From: JAGUYA01 sp043802425
Lineage (GTDB): Bacteria > Omnitrophota > Gorgyraeia > Gygaellales > Profunditerraquicolaceae
DNA length: 18,444 bases
Direction: 5' to 3'
Assembly: GCA_043802425.1 (NCBI GenBank)
Contig: JAZDLA010000074.1
Span: forward strand, 1-18,444
Part shown: positions 7,500 to 14,274 of the stretch, in pieces
How positions within the stretch are numbered: the first letter of the stretch is position 1
Layout: each line of letters starts with the position of its first letter
The notes under the pieces: model-generated
The model's input: the letters and a program-made list of their open reading frames with translations, nothing else
Databases searched by the model: none
What the model was told of the DNA's origin: nothing
Translations under genes and position numbers: made by a program

Positions 7500-7513
7500 A
7501 AGTTTAAAGGTTA
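7482..7513 (+). repeat. 16-bp tandem duplication across the vorB stop
   Basis: GAAAGTTTAAAGGTTT (7482-7497) is followed directly by GAAAGTTTAAAGGTTA (7498-7513), 15 of 16 bases identical. The first copy encodes the end of vorB, and the TGA at 7497-7499 spans the junction. The second copy supplies the AAAGG at 7506-7510 that sits five bases before the beta-subunit ATG at 7516, so the duplication appears to provide the ribosome binding site of the next gene. Confidence 0.85.
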
Positions 7514-7515
7514 AA

Positions 7516-8244
7516 ATGCAAAAGTTATTTTCTCGCCCCAAATCATTAAGGAACGTTGCGACCCATTACTGCGCTGGCTGCGGCCACGGCATTGCGCACA
7601 GGCTCGTTGCGGAAACAGTGGACGAGCTGGGTATCCGGGAAAAGGTTATCGGGATAGCGCCCGTAGGTTGTGCAGTCCTTGCCTATGATTATTGGGATTT
7701 TGATTGCTCTGAAGCAGCGCATGGCCGGGCTTTGGCAGTAGCTACAGGGATAAAGAGGGCCAGACCTGGCAATATCGTGTTTACTTATCAGGGGGACGGA
7801 GACTTAGCTGCTATTGGCACCAACGAGACTATACACGCCGCTAATAGAGGGGAGAATCTCACGGTAATATTTATCAACAACGCGGTTTATGGCATGACCG
7901 GGGGTCAGATGGCGCCTACTACGTTGTTAGGCCAGAAAACAGCCACTACGCCCGACGGAAGAAATACGCAGTCTCACGGATACCCCTTGAAGATTTCCGA
8001 GATGCTGGCGTTACTACCGGCGGTAAAATATGTGGAGCGGGTTTCTGTGCACTCGCCCCAGGAAACCATCAAGGCAAAGAAGTGCGTAAAATTTGCTTTT
8101 CAAAATCAAATCGATAATCTGGGTTTCTCGCTGGTAGAGATTCTATCTCCCTGTCCGACCTACTGGGGCATGTCGCCTAAAAAAGCACTGGATTGGATAA
8201 AGGAGGTTATGGTTAAAGAGTTTCCCTTAGGAAGGATAAAGTGA
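7516..8244 (+). CDS. 2-oxoacid:ferredoxin oxidoreductase beta subunit (ThDP-binding)
   Basis: This 242-residue subunit carries the thiamine diphosphate site and one [4Fe-4S] cluster of the complex. The N-terminal HYCAGCGHGIAHR gives C19 and C22, IAPVGCA gives C52, and EILSPCPTYWG gives C203. These four cysteines have the spacing seen in beta subunits that hold the proximal cluster. The ThDP-Mg motif is GDGD at 93-96 with NNAVYGMTGGQMAPTT beginning at 121. The length is in the normal VorA range; many KorB proteins are longer. It starts 16 bases after vorB, behind an AAAGG ribosome binding site created by a tandem duplication. A 60-base gap separates it from the gamma subunit. Confidence 0.93.
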   Translation: MQKLFSRPKSLRNVATHYCAGCGHGIAHRLVAETVDELGIREKVIGIAPVGCAVLAYDYWDFDCSEAAHGRALAVATGIKRARPGNIVFTYQGDGDLAAIGTNETIHAANRGENLTVIFINNAVYGMTGGQMAPTTLLGQKTATTPDGRNTQSHGYPLKISEMLALLPAVKYVERVSVHSPQETIKAKKCVKFAFQNQIDNLGFSLVEILSPCPTYWGMSPKKALDWIKEVMVKEFPLGRIK

Positions 8245-8304
8245 TTGTCTCAACGTTTAAATGTTAGAATGTTTTAATGTTCATAATCTGCAAATTATAA
8301 AGCT
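8245..8304. other. A+T-rich gap with AATGTT repeats before the gamma subunit
   Basis: This 60-base gap breaks an otherwise tight operon. It contains AATGTT at 8260-8265, 8268-8273 and 8276-8281, spaced by 8 bases, so it looks like a decayed short tandem repeat. I see no hairpin followed by a T-run, no promoter close to consensus, and no Shine-Dalgarno sequence in front of the ATG at 8305. Confidence 0.5.
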
Positions 8305-8841
8305 ATGACAGAACGGGTAATAATTGCCGGGGCGGGCGGCCAGGGTATAATGCTCCTGGGTAAAGTTTTGGCAGAGGTCGCCATGCGCCAGTATAAACAC
8401 GTAACCTGGTTACCTTCTTACGGGGCAGAGGTGCGCGGGGGCACCGCCCACTGCATGGTAATCTTCTCTGATAGCGAAATAAGCTCGCCTTACATTAGAG
8501 AGGCAGATACCGTGATTGTGATGAATGAGCCTTCCTTAAGGAAGTTTCAAAATAGGATAAAGAAAAAAGGCCTCTTCATTATCAACAGCTCTTTAGCCGA
8601 TACCGATATAGGGATAGACAAAAGCGCATATGTCCTGAGGCACCCTTTTACTGATATAGCCTTAAAATTAGGTAACATCAAAGTAGCAAATATGGTAGCC
8701 CTGGGATGTTTTATCGGGCAGGCCCATACTCTAGATTTAACGAAAGCGCGCGCGGCTATAGAAGCCATTGCGCCAGAGGACAAGAAGGGTTTGATAGAGA
8801 TTAACCAGAAGGCGTTATCAGAGGGGGCGAAATTAAAATGA
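8305..8841 (+). CDS. 2-oxoacid:ferredoxin oxidoreductase gamma subunit
   Basis: This 178-residue protein is the gamma (domain III) subunit of the four-part oxidoreductase. The start MTERVIIAGAGGQGIMLLGKVLAEVA carries the family's glycine-rich motif. It is followed by WLPSYGAEVRGGTAHCMVIFSD and ISSPYIREADTVIVMNEPS, all hallmark segments that help bind CoA and pack against the alpha and beta subunits. The length is typical. With the ferredoxin, alpha and beta genes it completes a delta-alpha-beta-gamma set. Its TGA overlaps the gltX ATG (ATGA at 8838-8841). There is no evident ribosome binding site, so translation may depend on coupling or on a leader-independent mode. Confidence 0.93.
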   Translation: MTERVIIAGAGGQGIMLLGKVLAEVAMRQYKHVTWLPSYGAEVRGGTAHCMVIFSDSEISSPYIREADTVIVMNEPSLRKFQNRIKKKGLFIINSSLADTDIGIDKSAYVLRHPFTDIALKLGNIKVANMVALGCFIGQAHTLDLTKARAAIEAIAPEDKKGLIEINQKALSEGAKLK

Positions 8842-10142
8842 TCCGAGTGCGCTTTGCACCTTCTCCGACGGGAAATCTACATATAGGCGGTTCGCGCACC
8901 GCGCTGTTCAACTGGCTATATGCCCGGGCCAAACAAGGTAAATTTATCTTAAGGATAGAAGACACCGATAAGAAACGCTCAAAAAAGAAATATCTGGATG
9001 AAATATTGGAGAGCCTGGCGTGGCTGGGGTTTAGCTGGGATGAGATATATTACCAGAGCCAGAGGTTCAATATCTATAAAGAATACGCGCAAAAATTAGC
9101 GGATAAAGGCCTGGCCTATAGAGAAAAATCAAAGGCTAAAAATGAGGCCATTATTTTTAGAGTTGCCCCAGAGAAACTAAGGATAAAAGACCTCATACGC
9201 GGAGAAATTGAGTTTGATACCCAGACTATCAAAGACCAGGTCCTCATAAAGTCCGATGGCACCCCCACCTATAATTTTGCCTGCGTTATAGATGACGCTA
9301 CCATGGGTATTACCCACGTAATCAGAGGGGATGACCATATCTCTAATACCCCTAAGCAGGTTATTCTTTATCAGGCCTTGGATTTTTCCCTCCCCGAGTT
9401 TGCGCACCTACCGTTAATATTAGGTAAAGAGGGGGGTAGGCTTTCTAAAAGAACGGGTGCTACGGCTATTTCAGATTATCGTAAAATGGGGTATTTGCCT
9501 CAAGCGCTGGCGAATTATCTTTTACTTTTAGGTTGGGCCCCGGGCGGAAACCGCGAGATTATCGATATTCAAGAGGCGATTAAATTATTTGATATCAAGA
9601 AAGTGAATAAGGCCGCAGCCACATTTGACCTAGATAAACTAAAATGGATAAATAATCAATATCTCAAAAAGGAAGATACGCAAAAATTAACCGATGAACT
9701 GATGCCGTTGTTGATACGGAAAAAATATATCGATAGGAATAATTTTGATAGAAATTATATCGCTTCTTTAGTAAAATTATTTCAGGGACGGCTCTCTACG
9801 CTAAAGGATTTTGCGGAATGGGCGGATTTTTTCTTTATAAAAAATATTAAGATAGACCCTCAGGCGAAGAAGCAGTTTTTAAGTAGCGATTTATCCAGAG
9901 AATTCAGTCTTTTTCTAGAGAGGATGGAGAGGCTAGATAAATTTGATATAGCGACCGTCGAATCATGCTTTCGCGAATTAGTCAAAGAGCTGAACATAGA
10001 AGCCAGGGTTCTTATTCATCCCATCAGGCTGGCGCTTACCGGTAAAACTGTTGGACCGGGATTATTTGAGGTGATATATTATTTGGGCAAGGAGCGCACT
10101 AAGGAAAGACTAAATAAGTGGATTAAAAGGAGGCCGCGATGA
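8838..10142 (+). CDS. gltX: Glutamate--tRNA ligase, shortened
   Basis: This class I aminoacyl-tRNA synthetase attaches glutamate to its tRNA. Clear motifs are RFAPSPTGNLHIGGSR with HIGG at 15-18, RIEDTD at 39-44, DGTPTYNFACVIDDATMGITHVIRGDDHISNTPKQ at 140-174 and the KMSKS-type loop RLSKRTGA at 201-208. An anticodon-binding helical region follows from about residue 300. At 434 residues it is about 35 shorter than typical enzymes (about 470). The loss maps between GLAYR (91-95) and IIFRV (105-109), where most GluRS have about 30 more residues, including the zinc-binding CxC..C region or its remnant. The C-terminal domain excludes the short GluQ-RS paralogue. A purine-rich GAGGGGG at 8821-8827 precedes the ATG. 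It lies upstream of a tRNA-Gln gene in the same block. Confidence 0.94.
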   Translation: MIRVRFAPSPTGNLHIGGSRTALFNWLYARAKQGKFILRIEDTDKKRSKKKYLDEILESLAWLGFSWDEIYYQSQRFNIYKEYAQKLADKGLAYREKSKAKNEAIIFRVAPEKLRIKDLIRGEIEFDTQTIKDQVLIKSDGTPTYNFACVIDDATMGITHVIRGDDHISNTPKQVILYQALDFSLPEFAHLPLILGKEGGRLSKRTGATAISDYRKMGYLPQALANYLLLLGWAPGGNREIIDIQEAIKLFDIKKVNKAAATFDLDKLKWINNQYLKKEDTQKLTDELMPLLIRKKYIDRNNFDRNYIASLVKLFQGRLSTLKDFAEWADFFFIKNIKIDPQAKKQFLSSDLSREFSLFLERMERLDKFDIATVESCFRELVKELNIEARVLIHPIRLALTGKTVGPGLFEVIYYLGKERTKERLNKWIKRRPR

Positions 10143-10306
10143 TGAGTAGAAGGCTGGCTATGGTTTTTATATTATTGGCCTTTGTTATTTTAATCGCCGG
10201 ATGTGAAACCGTGCACTACGCGCTTTTAGGGGCAAACGATGGCCTACAGCAAGATTGGGCATCACTTCAAGAGGCCGACGCTTGGATGCGTGAGAATCTC
10301 TGGTAG
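10139..10306 (+). CDS. Small lipoprotein, 55 residues, unknown function
   Basis: This short gene overlaps the gltX stop (ATGATG at 10139-10144). It has a strong AAAGGAGG at 10126-10133, five bases before the first ATG and eight before the second, so either codon may start it. The protein begins MMSRRLAMVF, has a hydrophobic helix at about 7-20 and a perfect lipobox, LIAG|C, with the lipidated cysteine at residue 22. The mature part is only 34 residues, mostly polar and tryptophan-bearing (QQDWASLQEADAWMRENLW). After signal peptidase II cleavage it should be anchored to a membrane. I do not recognise a family; entericidin-like small lipoproteins are similar in size only. The strong ribosome binding site, lipobox and operon position argue that it is real. 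It is followed within eight bases by tRNA-Gln. Confidence 0.85.
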   Translation: MMSRRLAMVFILLAFVILIAGCETVHYALLGANDGLQQDWASLQEADAWMRENLW

Positions 10307-10313
10307 GATCTTT

Positions 10314-10387
10314 TGCCCTGTCGTCTAATGGTAGGACACAAGATTCTGGATCTTGTTATCATGGTTCGAGTCCATGCGGGGCAGCCA
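10314..10387 (+). tRNA. tRNA-Gln (CTG anticodon)
   Basis: This 74-base cloverleaf includes an encoded CCA. The acceptor stem TGCCCTG pairs with CGGGGCA, the D stem is GTCT/GGAC, and the anticodon stem CAAGA/TCTTG encloses loop TTCTGGA, giving anticodon CTG at 10346-10348. The T stem is CATGG/CCATG with loop TTCGAGT. The UC at positions 8-9 and the U1-A72 pair are typical of bacterial tRNA-Gln. It reads the CAG codon. It lies in the same block as gltX, eight bases after the lipoprotein stop. Confidence 0.95.
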
Positions 10388-10418
10388 GTTTGTTATAGTA
10401 TAAGCTATAGAGAGTGAC

Positions 10419-10502
10419 GCGCGGGTGGTGGAATGGCAGACACGCAAGCATGAGGGGCTTGTGCCGAAAGGCTTGGGGGTTCAACTCCCCCCTCGCGCAC
10501 CA
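10419..10502 (+). tRNA. tRNA-Leu (GAG anticodon)
   Basis: This 84-base class II tRNA has the long variable arm expected of leucine (TGCC GAAA GGC). The acceptor GCGCGGG pairs with CTCGCGC, and the anticodon stem CAAGC/GCTTG holds loop ATGAGGG, giving anticodon GAG at 10452-10454. The T stem is GGGGG/CCCCC around TTCAACT. Discriminator A and CCA are encoded. A 31-base spacer with a short TATAG/CTATA inverted repeat separates it from tRNA-Gln, suggesting co-transcription and processing. A terminator follows within nine bases. Confidence 0.96.
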
Positions 10503-10510
10503 AAAATAAT

Positions 10511-10552
10511 CCCGCTAGCGGTCAATACAGGCTCTAGCGGGTTTTATTTTTT
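10511..10552. terminator. Rho-independent terminator, probably bidirectional
   Basis: CCCGCTAG (10511-10518) pairs with CTAGCGGG (10534-10541) and is followed by TTTTATTTTTT on the + strand, a good intrinsic terminator for the gltX-tRNA block. Read on the - strand, the same hairpin is followed by an ATTATTTTT run, so it can also end the response-regulator operon, whose last stop codon is at 10561-10563. Confidence 0.88.
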
Positions 10553-10560
10553 AGGCGTTT

Positions 10561-11490
10561 CTATTTACGCTTATCTTTTACGTAGCTACTCTTCTCCAGA
10601 CTCTTGGCGTAGGATTTTAACTCTGCGCCGATCTCACCTATCTGGGCGACGTGTTCTATTTTTCTCGTTTCATTGGTGACTACGCCGATAGATATAGATA
10701 ATAACGGTATTTTTACTTCTTTTCCCTGGCGGTCGTGGCCCGCAATATAACCTTTTTTCCTATCTTCTTCGTTGTATAAAGAAGGAGAGGTTTTATCAAA
10801 ATCAGCGATTATTTTTTTACAGAGATTATCTGCAATATCAGGCGTAGTGACCACTACAAAATCATCCCCTCCTATGTGGCCGATAAAGGCATCCTTTATG
10901 CCTGCCTCTTGCGTTGATTGTATTAATATGCGCGCAGTCTGGCGGATTACTTCGTCTCCATGCTCAAACCCATACTTATCGTTATAGGCTTTAAATTTAT
11001 CTAAGTCCACATAACAGACGGCAAACGGAGCCTTATTTTCGACGCAGCGGGAGAGCTCGTTTAATATAGAGACATTGCCGGGCAAGCGCGTTAAAGGATT
11101 TGCCTCTAGGTCTATAGACACGCGCCTTAGGACCATGTGGACATGCGCTATTAATTCTTTAGGTTCAAAAGGCTTGACTATATAATCGTCTGCGCCGGCA
11201 TCAATACCGCCGACTTTATCGCTTATATCGCCCTTACCCGTGACCATAATTACCGGTAGGTGACGCAGCAGTATATCTTTTTTTACTTCTGCGCAGACCT
11301 GGCGGCCGTTCATCTTGGGCATGTTGTAGTCCACAAGCAGAAGGTCCAGGGGCTTAGATTTAATAATACGCATTGCTTCTTCGCCGTTTCCTGCCTTTAA
11401 AATTTCAAAATTGTCTTCTGAGAGGGTGATTTCTAAGACATCCAGTATATCCGGGTCATCATCTACGAGTAACACCCTTAGTTTAGCCAC
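10561..11490 (-). CDS. Response regulator with GGDEF output domain (REC-GGDEF)
   Basis: This 309-residue cytoplasmic protein has an N-terminal receiver domain (about 3-120). It shows the acidic pocket D10-D12, phospho-acceptor D54 in LLLVDYNMP, T84 in MVTGKG and K106 in YIVKPFEP. The C-terminal GGDEF domain (about 130-300) shows LTRLPGN, VCYVDLDKFKAYNDKYGFEHGDEVIR and IGHIGGDDFVV. The signature reads GGDDF, so the fourth residue is Asp instead of Glu. No RxxD inhibitory site precedes it. It would make cyclic-di-GMP when phosphorylated if the altered signature is active; otherwise it may bind GTP or act as a protein partner. The start codon is GTG (complement of 11488-11490), fixed by a strong AAGGAGG seven bases upstream. 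It is the last gene of the FIST-kinase-regulator operon and pairs naturally with the kinase. Confidence 0.93.
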   Translation of the reverse strand: MAKLRVLLVDDDPDILDVLEITLSEDNFEILKAGNGEEAMRIIKSKPLDLLLVDYNMPKMNGRQVCAEVKKDILLRHLPVIMVTGKGDISDKVGGIDAGADDYIVKPFEPKELIAHVHMVLRRVSIDLEANPLTRLPGNVSILNELSRCVENKAPFAVCYVDLDKFKAYNDKYGFEHGDEVIRQTARILIQSTQEAGIKDAFIGHIGGDDFVVVTTPDIADNLCKKIIADFDKTSPSLYNEEDRKKGYIAGHDRQGKEVKIPLLSISIGVVTNETRKIEHVAQIGEIGAELKSYAKSLEKSSYVKDKRK

Positions 11491-11497
11491 GCACGAA

Positions 11498-11504
11498 CCT
11501 CCTT
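11498..11504 (-). promoter_or_regulatory. Ribosome binding site fixing a GTG start
   Basis: On the - strand this reads AAGGAGG, seven bases before the GTG start of the response regulator. It overlaps the TAA stop of the kinase gene (11503-11505), so the two genes are likely translationally coupled. No ATG start is available at the conserved N-terminus, so this site decides the start. Confidence 0.85.
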
Positions 11505-13002
11505 AAATTGTTGGTAGGGTGAAACTAAACGTGCTTCCTTTGCCCGGCTTACTTTCTACCAGGATTTTCCCCTTATGCGCTTCAACAATATTTTTTACCA
11601 AAGATAACCCCAGGCCCGTGCCTTTTACCTGTTGGTTTATCTCGTTATCCACCCGGTAGAATTCTTCAAATAATTTTGTAAGCGCATCCGGAGGTATACC
11701 GATACCCGTGTCGGATATGTCTACCTCTACCATTCCTTCTTTGACGCGTGCCTTGATGGTTATTTGCCCGTTCTCGGGGGTAAATTTAACGGCGTTGCCC
11801 AGGAGATTAATGAATACGCGCTCTATCTGGCTATGGTCTGCTAGTATGGCGGGCAGGTCTTTTTGCACGTCCTGCAGTAGTTTAATATTTTTATTCTTAC
11901 ATTGTATCGCGATAAGGTCGGCTATACTGGCGATAATGCCCGCTATATTCTGCGCTTCCATCTTCATTATCGTTCTGCCTGATTCTATGCGGGCAATATC
12001 TAAGAGGTCGTTAACCATATGCACGAGCTCATCGCTGTGGCGGTTGATTTTTTCCAGGCGCTCTTTTGCCTGCTGGGGTAGTACTCCTAATTTTTCCGCT
12101 ATAAGTATTGCCGCATAGCCCTTGATAGAGGTAAGGGGGGTTCTTAATTCATGTGAGACGCTGGAGATAAAATCGCTTTTGCGTTTGTTGACTTTTTTCA
12201 GTTCATCCATGGTTATGGTTAATTCGTGCGTCCTCTCCTCAACTTTTTTCTCCAGTTCTTGTTGGGCAACCCAGGTATTCTCAAATAAACGGGCATTCTC
12301 TATGGCTTGGCCGATTTGATTACTCAAGATGGTGATCAATTCTTCATCGCCTTCGGTTACGGCTACCTCTATGTTTTTCGTGCCCACGAACAAGAATCCC
12401 TTATTTGCCTCTTTAGGCAAGATAGGCGCTATTACAAAAGAGCTGACCTTGAAGGCAGCGCTTATTTTTTGTTTAAATACGGTATCTTTAGATTTAGATG
12501 AGGAGACAGACGAGAATGCCCGCTCTTTCTTTACGAAATCTAGATAAATATCTTTATCGGAATTTACCGACTCCTGGATTGTTTTGATTTCGTTATCCGG
12601 GTATCCTATGCCAAGACGAAGAATAAATTTATTTTCTTTACTCTCCCAGAGCAATCCGCAGGCTTTTTCGAAGCCCAATTCCTCAAATGTTGCCTTTTCT
12701 ACGCGTTTAAAGAGCTGGCTTTCTTCTAAGGTGGTGCTGATTATCCGCGATAGCCTTTGTAAGGCATAGAGCCCGGTTATCTTTTTATCCAACTCCTCCT
12801 GGGTTTTGTTTAATTCCATATCCGTGCGTACGATGAGCTTGGCTTGATCATCCATCTCATCCAGGGACCTCTTTAATTTATCTACTATTATCTGCAGCTG
12901 TTTGATCTTTTCCGTCTTTAGTAACAGGGTGATGATAAGAGCAACAACGCCGAGTAAACCCATTAACCCAAATATATTCAATAGAAAATCGGTATTCCCC
13001 AT
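11503..13002 (-). CDS. Membrane-anchored GAF-domain sensor histidine kinase
   Basis: This 499-residue kinase has one transmembrane helix (about 7-28) and almost no extracytoplasmic part. A coiled coil (about 30-75), a GAF domain (about 78-240) and a second coiled coil (about 243-272) follow. Next are the HisKA dimerisation helix, with phospho-acceptor H284 in SSVSHELRTPL, and a HATPase_c domain with N box INLLGNAVKFTP, G1 box DTGIGIP, the F box LFEEFYRVD and G2 box GTGLGLSLV. All catalytic motifs look intact. Lacking a periplasmic domain, it probably senses a cytoplasmic signal through GAF or through the FIST protein encoded just upstream. The start is three bases after the FIST stop, with an AGGA nine bases before the ATG. 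The likely target is the REC-GGDEF protein encoded next. Confidence 0.94.
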   Translation of the reverse strand: MGNTDFLLNIFGLMGLLGVVALIITLLLKTEKIKQLQIIVDKLKRSLDEMDDQAKLIVRTDMELNKTQEELDKKITGLYALQRLSRIISTTLEESQLFKRVEKATFEELGFEKACGLLWESKENKFILRLGIGYPDNEIKTIQESVNSDKDIYLDFVKKERAFSSVSSSKSKDTVFKQKISAAFKVSSFVIAPILPKEANKGFLFVGTKNIEVAVTEGDEELITILSNQIGQAIENARLFENTWVAQQELEKKVEERTHELTITMDELKKVNKRKSDFISSVSHELRTPLTSIKGYAAILIAEKLGVLPQQAKERLEKINRHSDELVHMVNDLLDIARIESGRTIMKMEAQNIAGIIASIADLIAIQCKNKNIKLLQDVQKDLPAILADHSQIERVFINLLGNAVKFTPENGQITIKARVKEGMVEVDISDTGIGIPPDALTKLFEEFYRVDNEINQQVKGTGLGLSLVKNIVEAHKGKILVESKPGKGSTFSFTLPTI

Positions 13003-13005
13003 TGT

Positions 13006-14205
13006 TTAGTTTCCTATGTTTAAAATAGTGATAGTTTGGTTGTGGAAACAGGCTTGGCCCTGGTAGCCTGTCGCTCTTAAAGGCGCCTGTTCGCCGTAAG
13101 TGTATAAACCTATTATCGGAGTTTTATCGCCAAAGCCCTCTTTGATGATTTCTAATTCTTTGGCCGCATCCCTTCTTAATAAGATATACCGCGAAATTGA
13201 ATCAAAAACAAGGATAAAATTTTTTGTGCCGATTTTTGCAGTAATACCGGTCGGGACTTGTTTAGCTTCATCTACTGCCTGCCGGGTAGCAGAAAGACAC
13301 GACTCTTTTGTACCGATCATTAATCTTATGGAGCTACCTAAGGTTGCATTGCCCTGTAGATGCAGGGAGCCGTTATCTTCTATAGAGAGAATATTCCTTA
13401 AGATATATTCTTCTTCGCCGGGCATATCTATTCCTAGCGGATAAAGTACGGAAATACGCTTTACTTCTTTCTGCAGCTTAGGTAGGTCGCAAGCCAGGTA
13501 CTCTTCATATATTTGGCTGGCAGGTTCATTATCTATCTCATAAATCATATTACCCTGAGATTGAGTTACGGTGTGGGGTTTGCCCAGAGGTTTCCAACCG
13601 TGCCTTATACCCAAACCAAAATTTAATTTTCCACCCCAGAGTATTCCTATGGCACTATCGGTGAGTAGCTCCCGGTTGAAATATAAGTAGGTTTTTGAGA
13701 AACGCATATCGTCCGAAGCAGAAGCGCCTACCAGGGGAAAACTCTTGCCTAATTTTTCCTGCAGGCCCAAAAGCAGGTCCGAAGCCCCCTCAATTAGGCC
13801 ATCAGAGAAAATTACGCCTAAATCCCGGCGTACATTACGAAACCCGTAGCCTAATTGTTCACCTAATTCTCTTCCGGCATTTAAAGGGGTTTTGGTTTTT
13901 ATATCTCTGACGCAGGCGACATTAAAATAGATATTGGCGGGGAAACTTAAAAGCATAATTGCCAGGCCGTGTTTAAATATGCCTTGGTTGGAAATAATTG
14001 CTGCGCCGCTACAGCCTATTATTGGCACTACCCCTAAAGAGATACCCAGGATTTTTAATAAGTTTACAGAAGAAAGGTCTGGAGAGCTAAAGGCAATGGC
14101 CAGGTCAATTTTATCGCTAGCCAGATTCATGTTAGCCGAATTCAGCGCTTCTTTAACTGCCAGGGCAGGGTTCTTGTCTGTGCTCAGGCCTATTCCGATA
14201 TCCAT
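13006..14205 (-). CDS. FIST domain protein (FIST_N plus FIST_C)
   Basis: This 399-residue protein has no signal peptide or transmembrane helix, so it should be cytoplasmic. The N-terminal half (about 10-210) matches the FIST_N pattern: DLAIAFSSPDL, PIIGCSGAAII, LGVIFSDGLIEGASDLLLGLQEKLGKSFPLVGASASDD, and AIGILWGGKLNFGLGIRHGWKPLG. The C-terminal half (about 220-395) matches FIST_C, ending GLYTYGEQAPLRATGYQGQACFHNQTITIL. FIST domains are predicted sensory modules that occur with signalling proteins, possibly binding amino acids or other small ligands; the ligand here is unknown. It is the first gene of an operon with a histidine kinase and a REC-GGDEF regulator, so it is probably the sensor of that pathway. 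The ATG has only a weak upstream purine run, and I found no consensus promoter for it. Confidence 0.93.
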   Translation of the reverse strand: MDIGIGLSTDKNPALAVKEALNSANMNLASDKIDLAIAFSSPDLSSVNLLKILGISLGVVPIIGCSGAAIISNQGIFKHGLAIMLLSFPANIYFNVACVRDIKTKTPLNAGRELGEQLGYGFRNVRRDLGVIFSDGLIEGASDLLLGLQEKLGKSFPLVGASASDDMRFSKTYLYFNRELLTDSAIGILWGGKLNFGLGIRHGWKPLGKPHTVTQSQGNMIYEIDNEPASQIYEEYLACDLPKLQKEVKRISVLYPLGIDMPGEEEYILRNILSIEDNGSLHLQGNATLGSSIRLMIGTKESCLSATRQAVDEAKQVPTGITAKIGTKNFILVFDSISRYILLRRDAAKELEIIKEGFGDKTPIIGLYTYGEQAPLRATGYQGQACFHNQTITILNIGN

Positions 14206-14224
14206 TCTTAGTATAATAAACTTA

Positions 14225-14253
14225 TTGACTTGCCCGGGCTCTTAAATTACAAT
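14225..14253 (+). promoter_or_regulatory. Sigma-70-type promoter of tRNA-Glu
   Basis: TTGACT (14225-14230) and TACAAT (14248-14253) are separated by 17 bases, differing from the sigma-70 consensus hexamers at one position each. Initiation about seven bases downstream would give a leader of roughly 15 bases before tRNA-Glu. The site lies in the 69-base gap between the FIST start codon on the - strand and the tRNA. Confidence 0.8.
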
Positions 14254-14274
14254 AAAGACAAATTTATATCCGAT

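Noticed and set aside
10425..10679. An open frame on the + strand of about 84 codons across tRNA-Leu and the terminator.
   Set aside because: It begins inside the tRNA, runs through the terminator hairpin and then antisense to the response regulator. It has no ribosome binding site or recognisable domain.
14206..14217. A possible -10 box (TATTATACT read on the - strand) for the FIST operon.
   Set aside because: It lies only 4-12 bases before the ATG and has no matching -35 element at 16-18 bases, so a normal promoter is not supported; only a leaderless start would fit.
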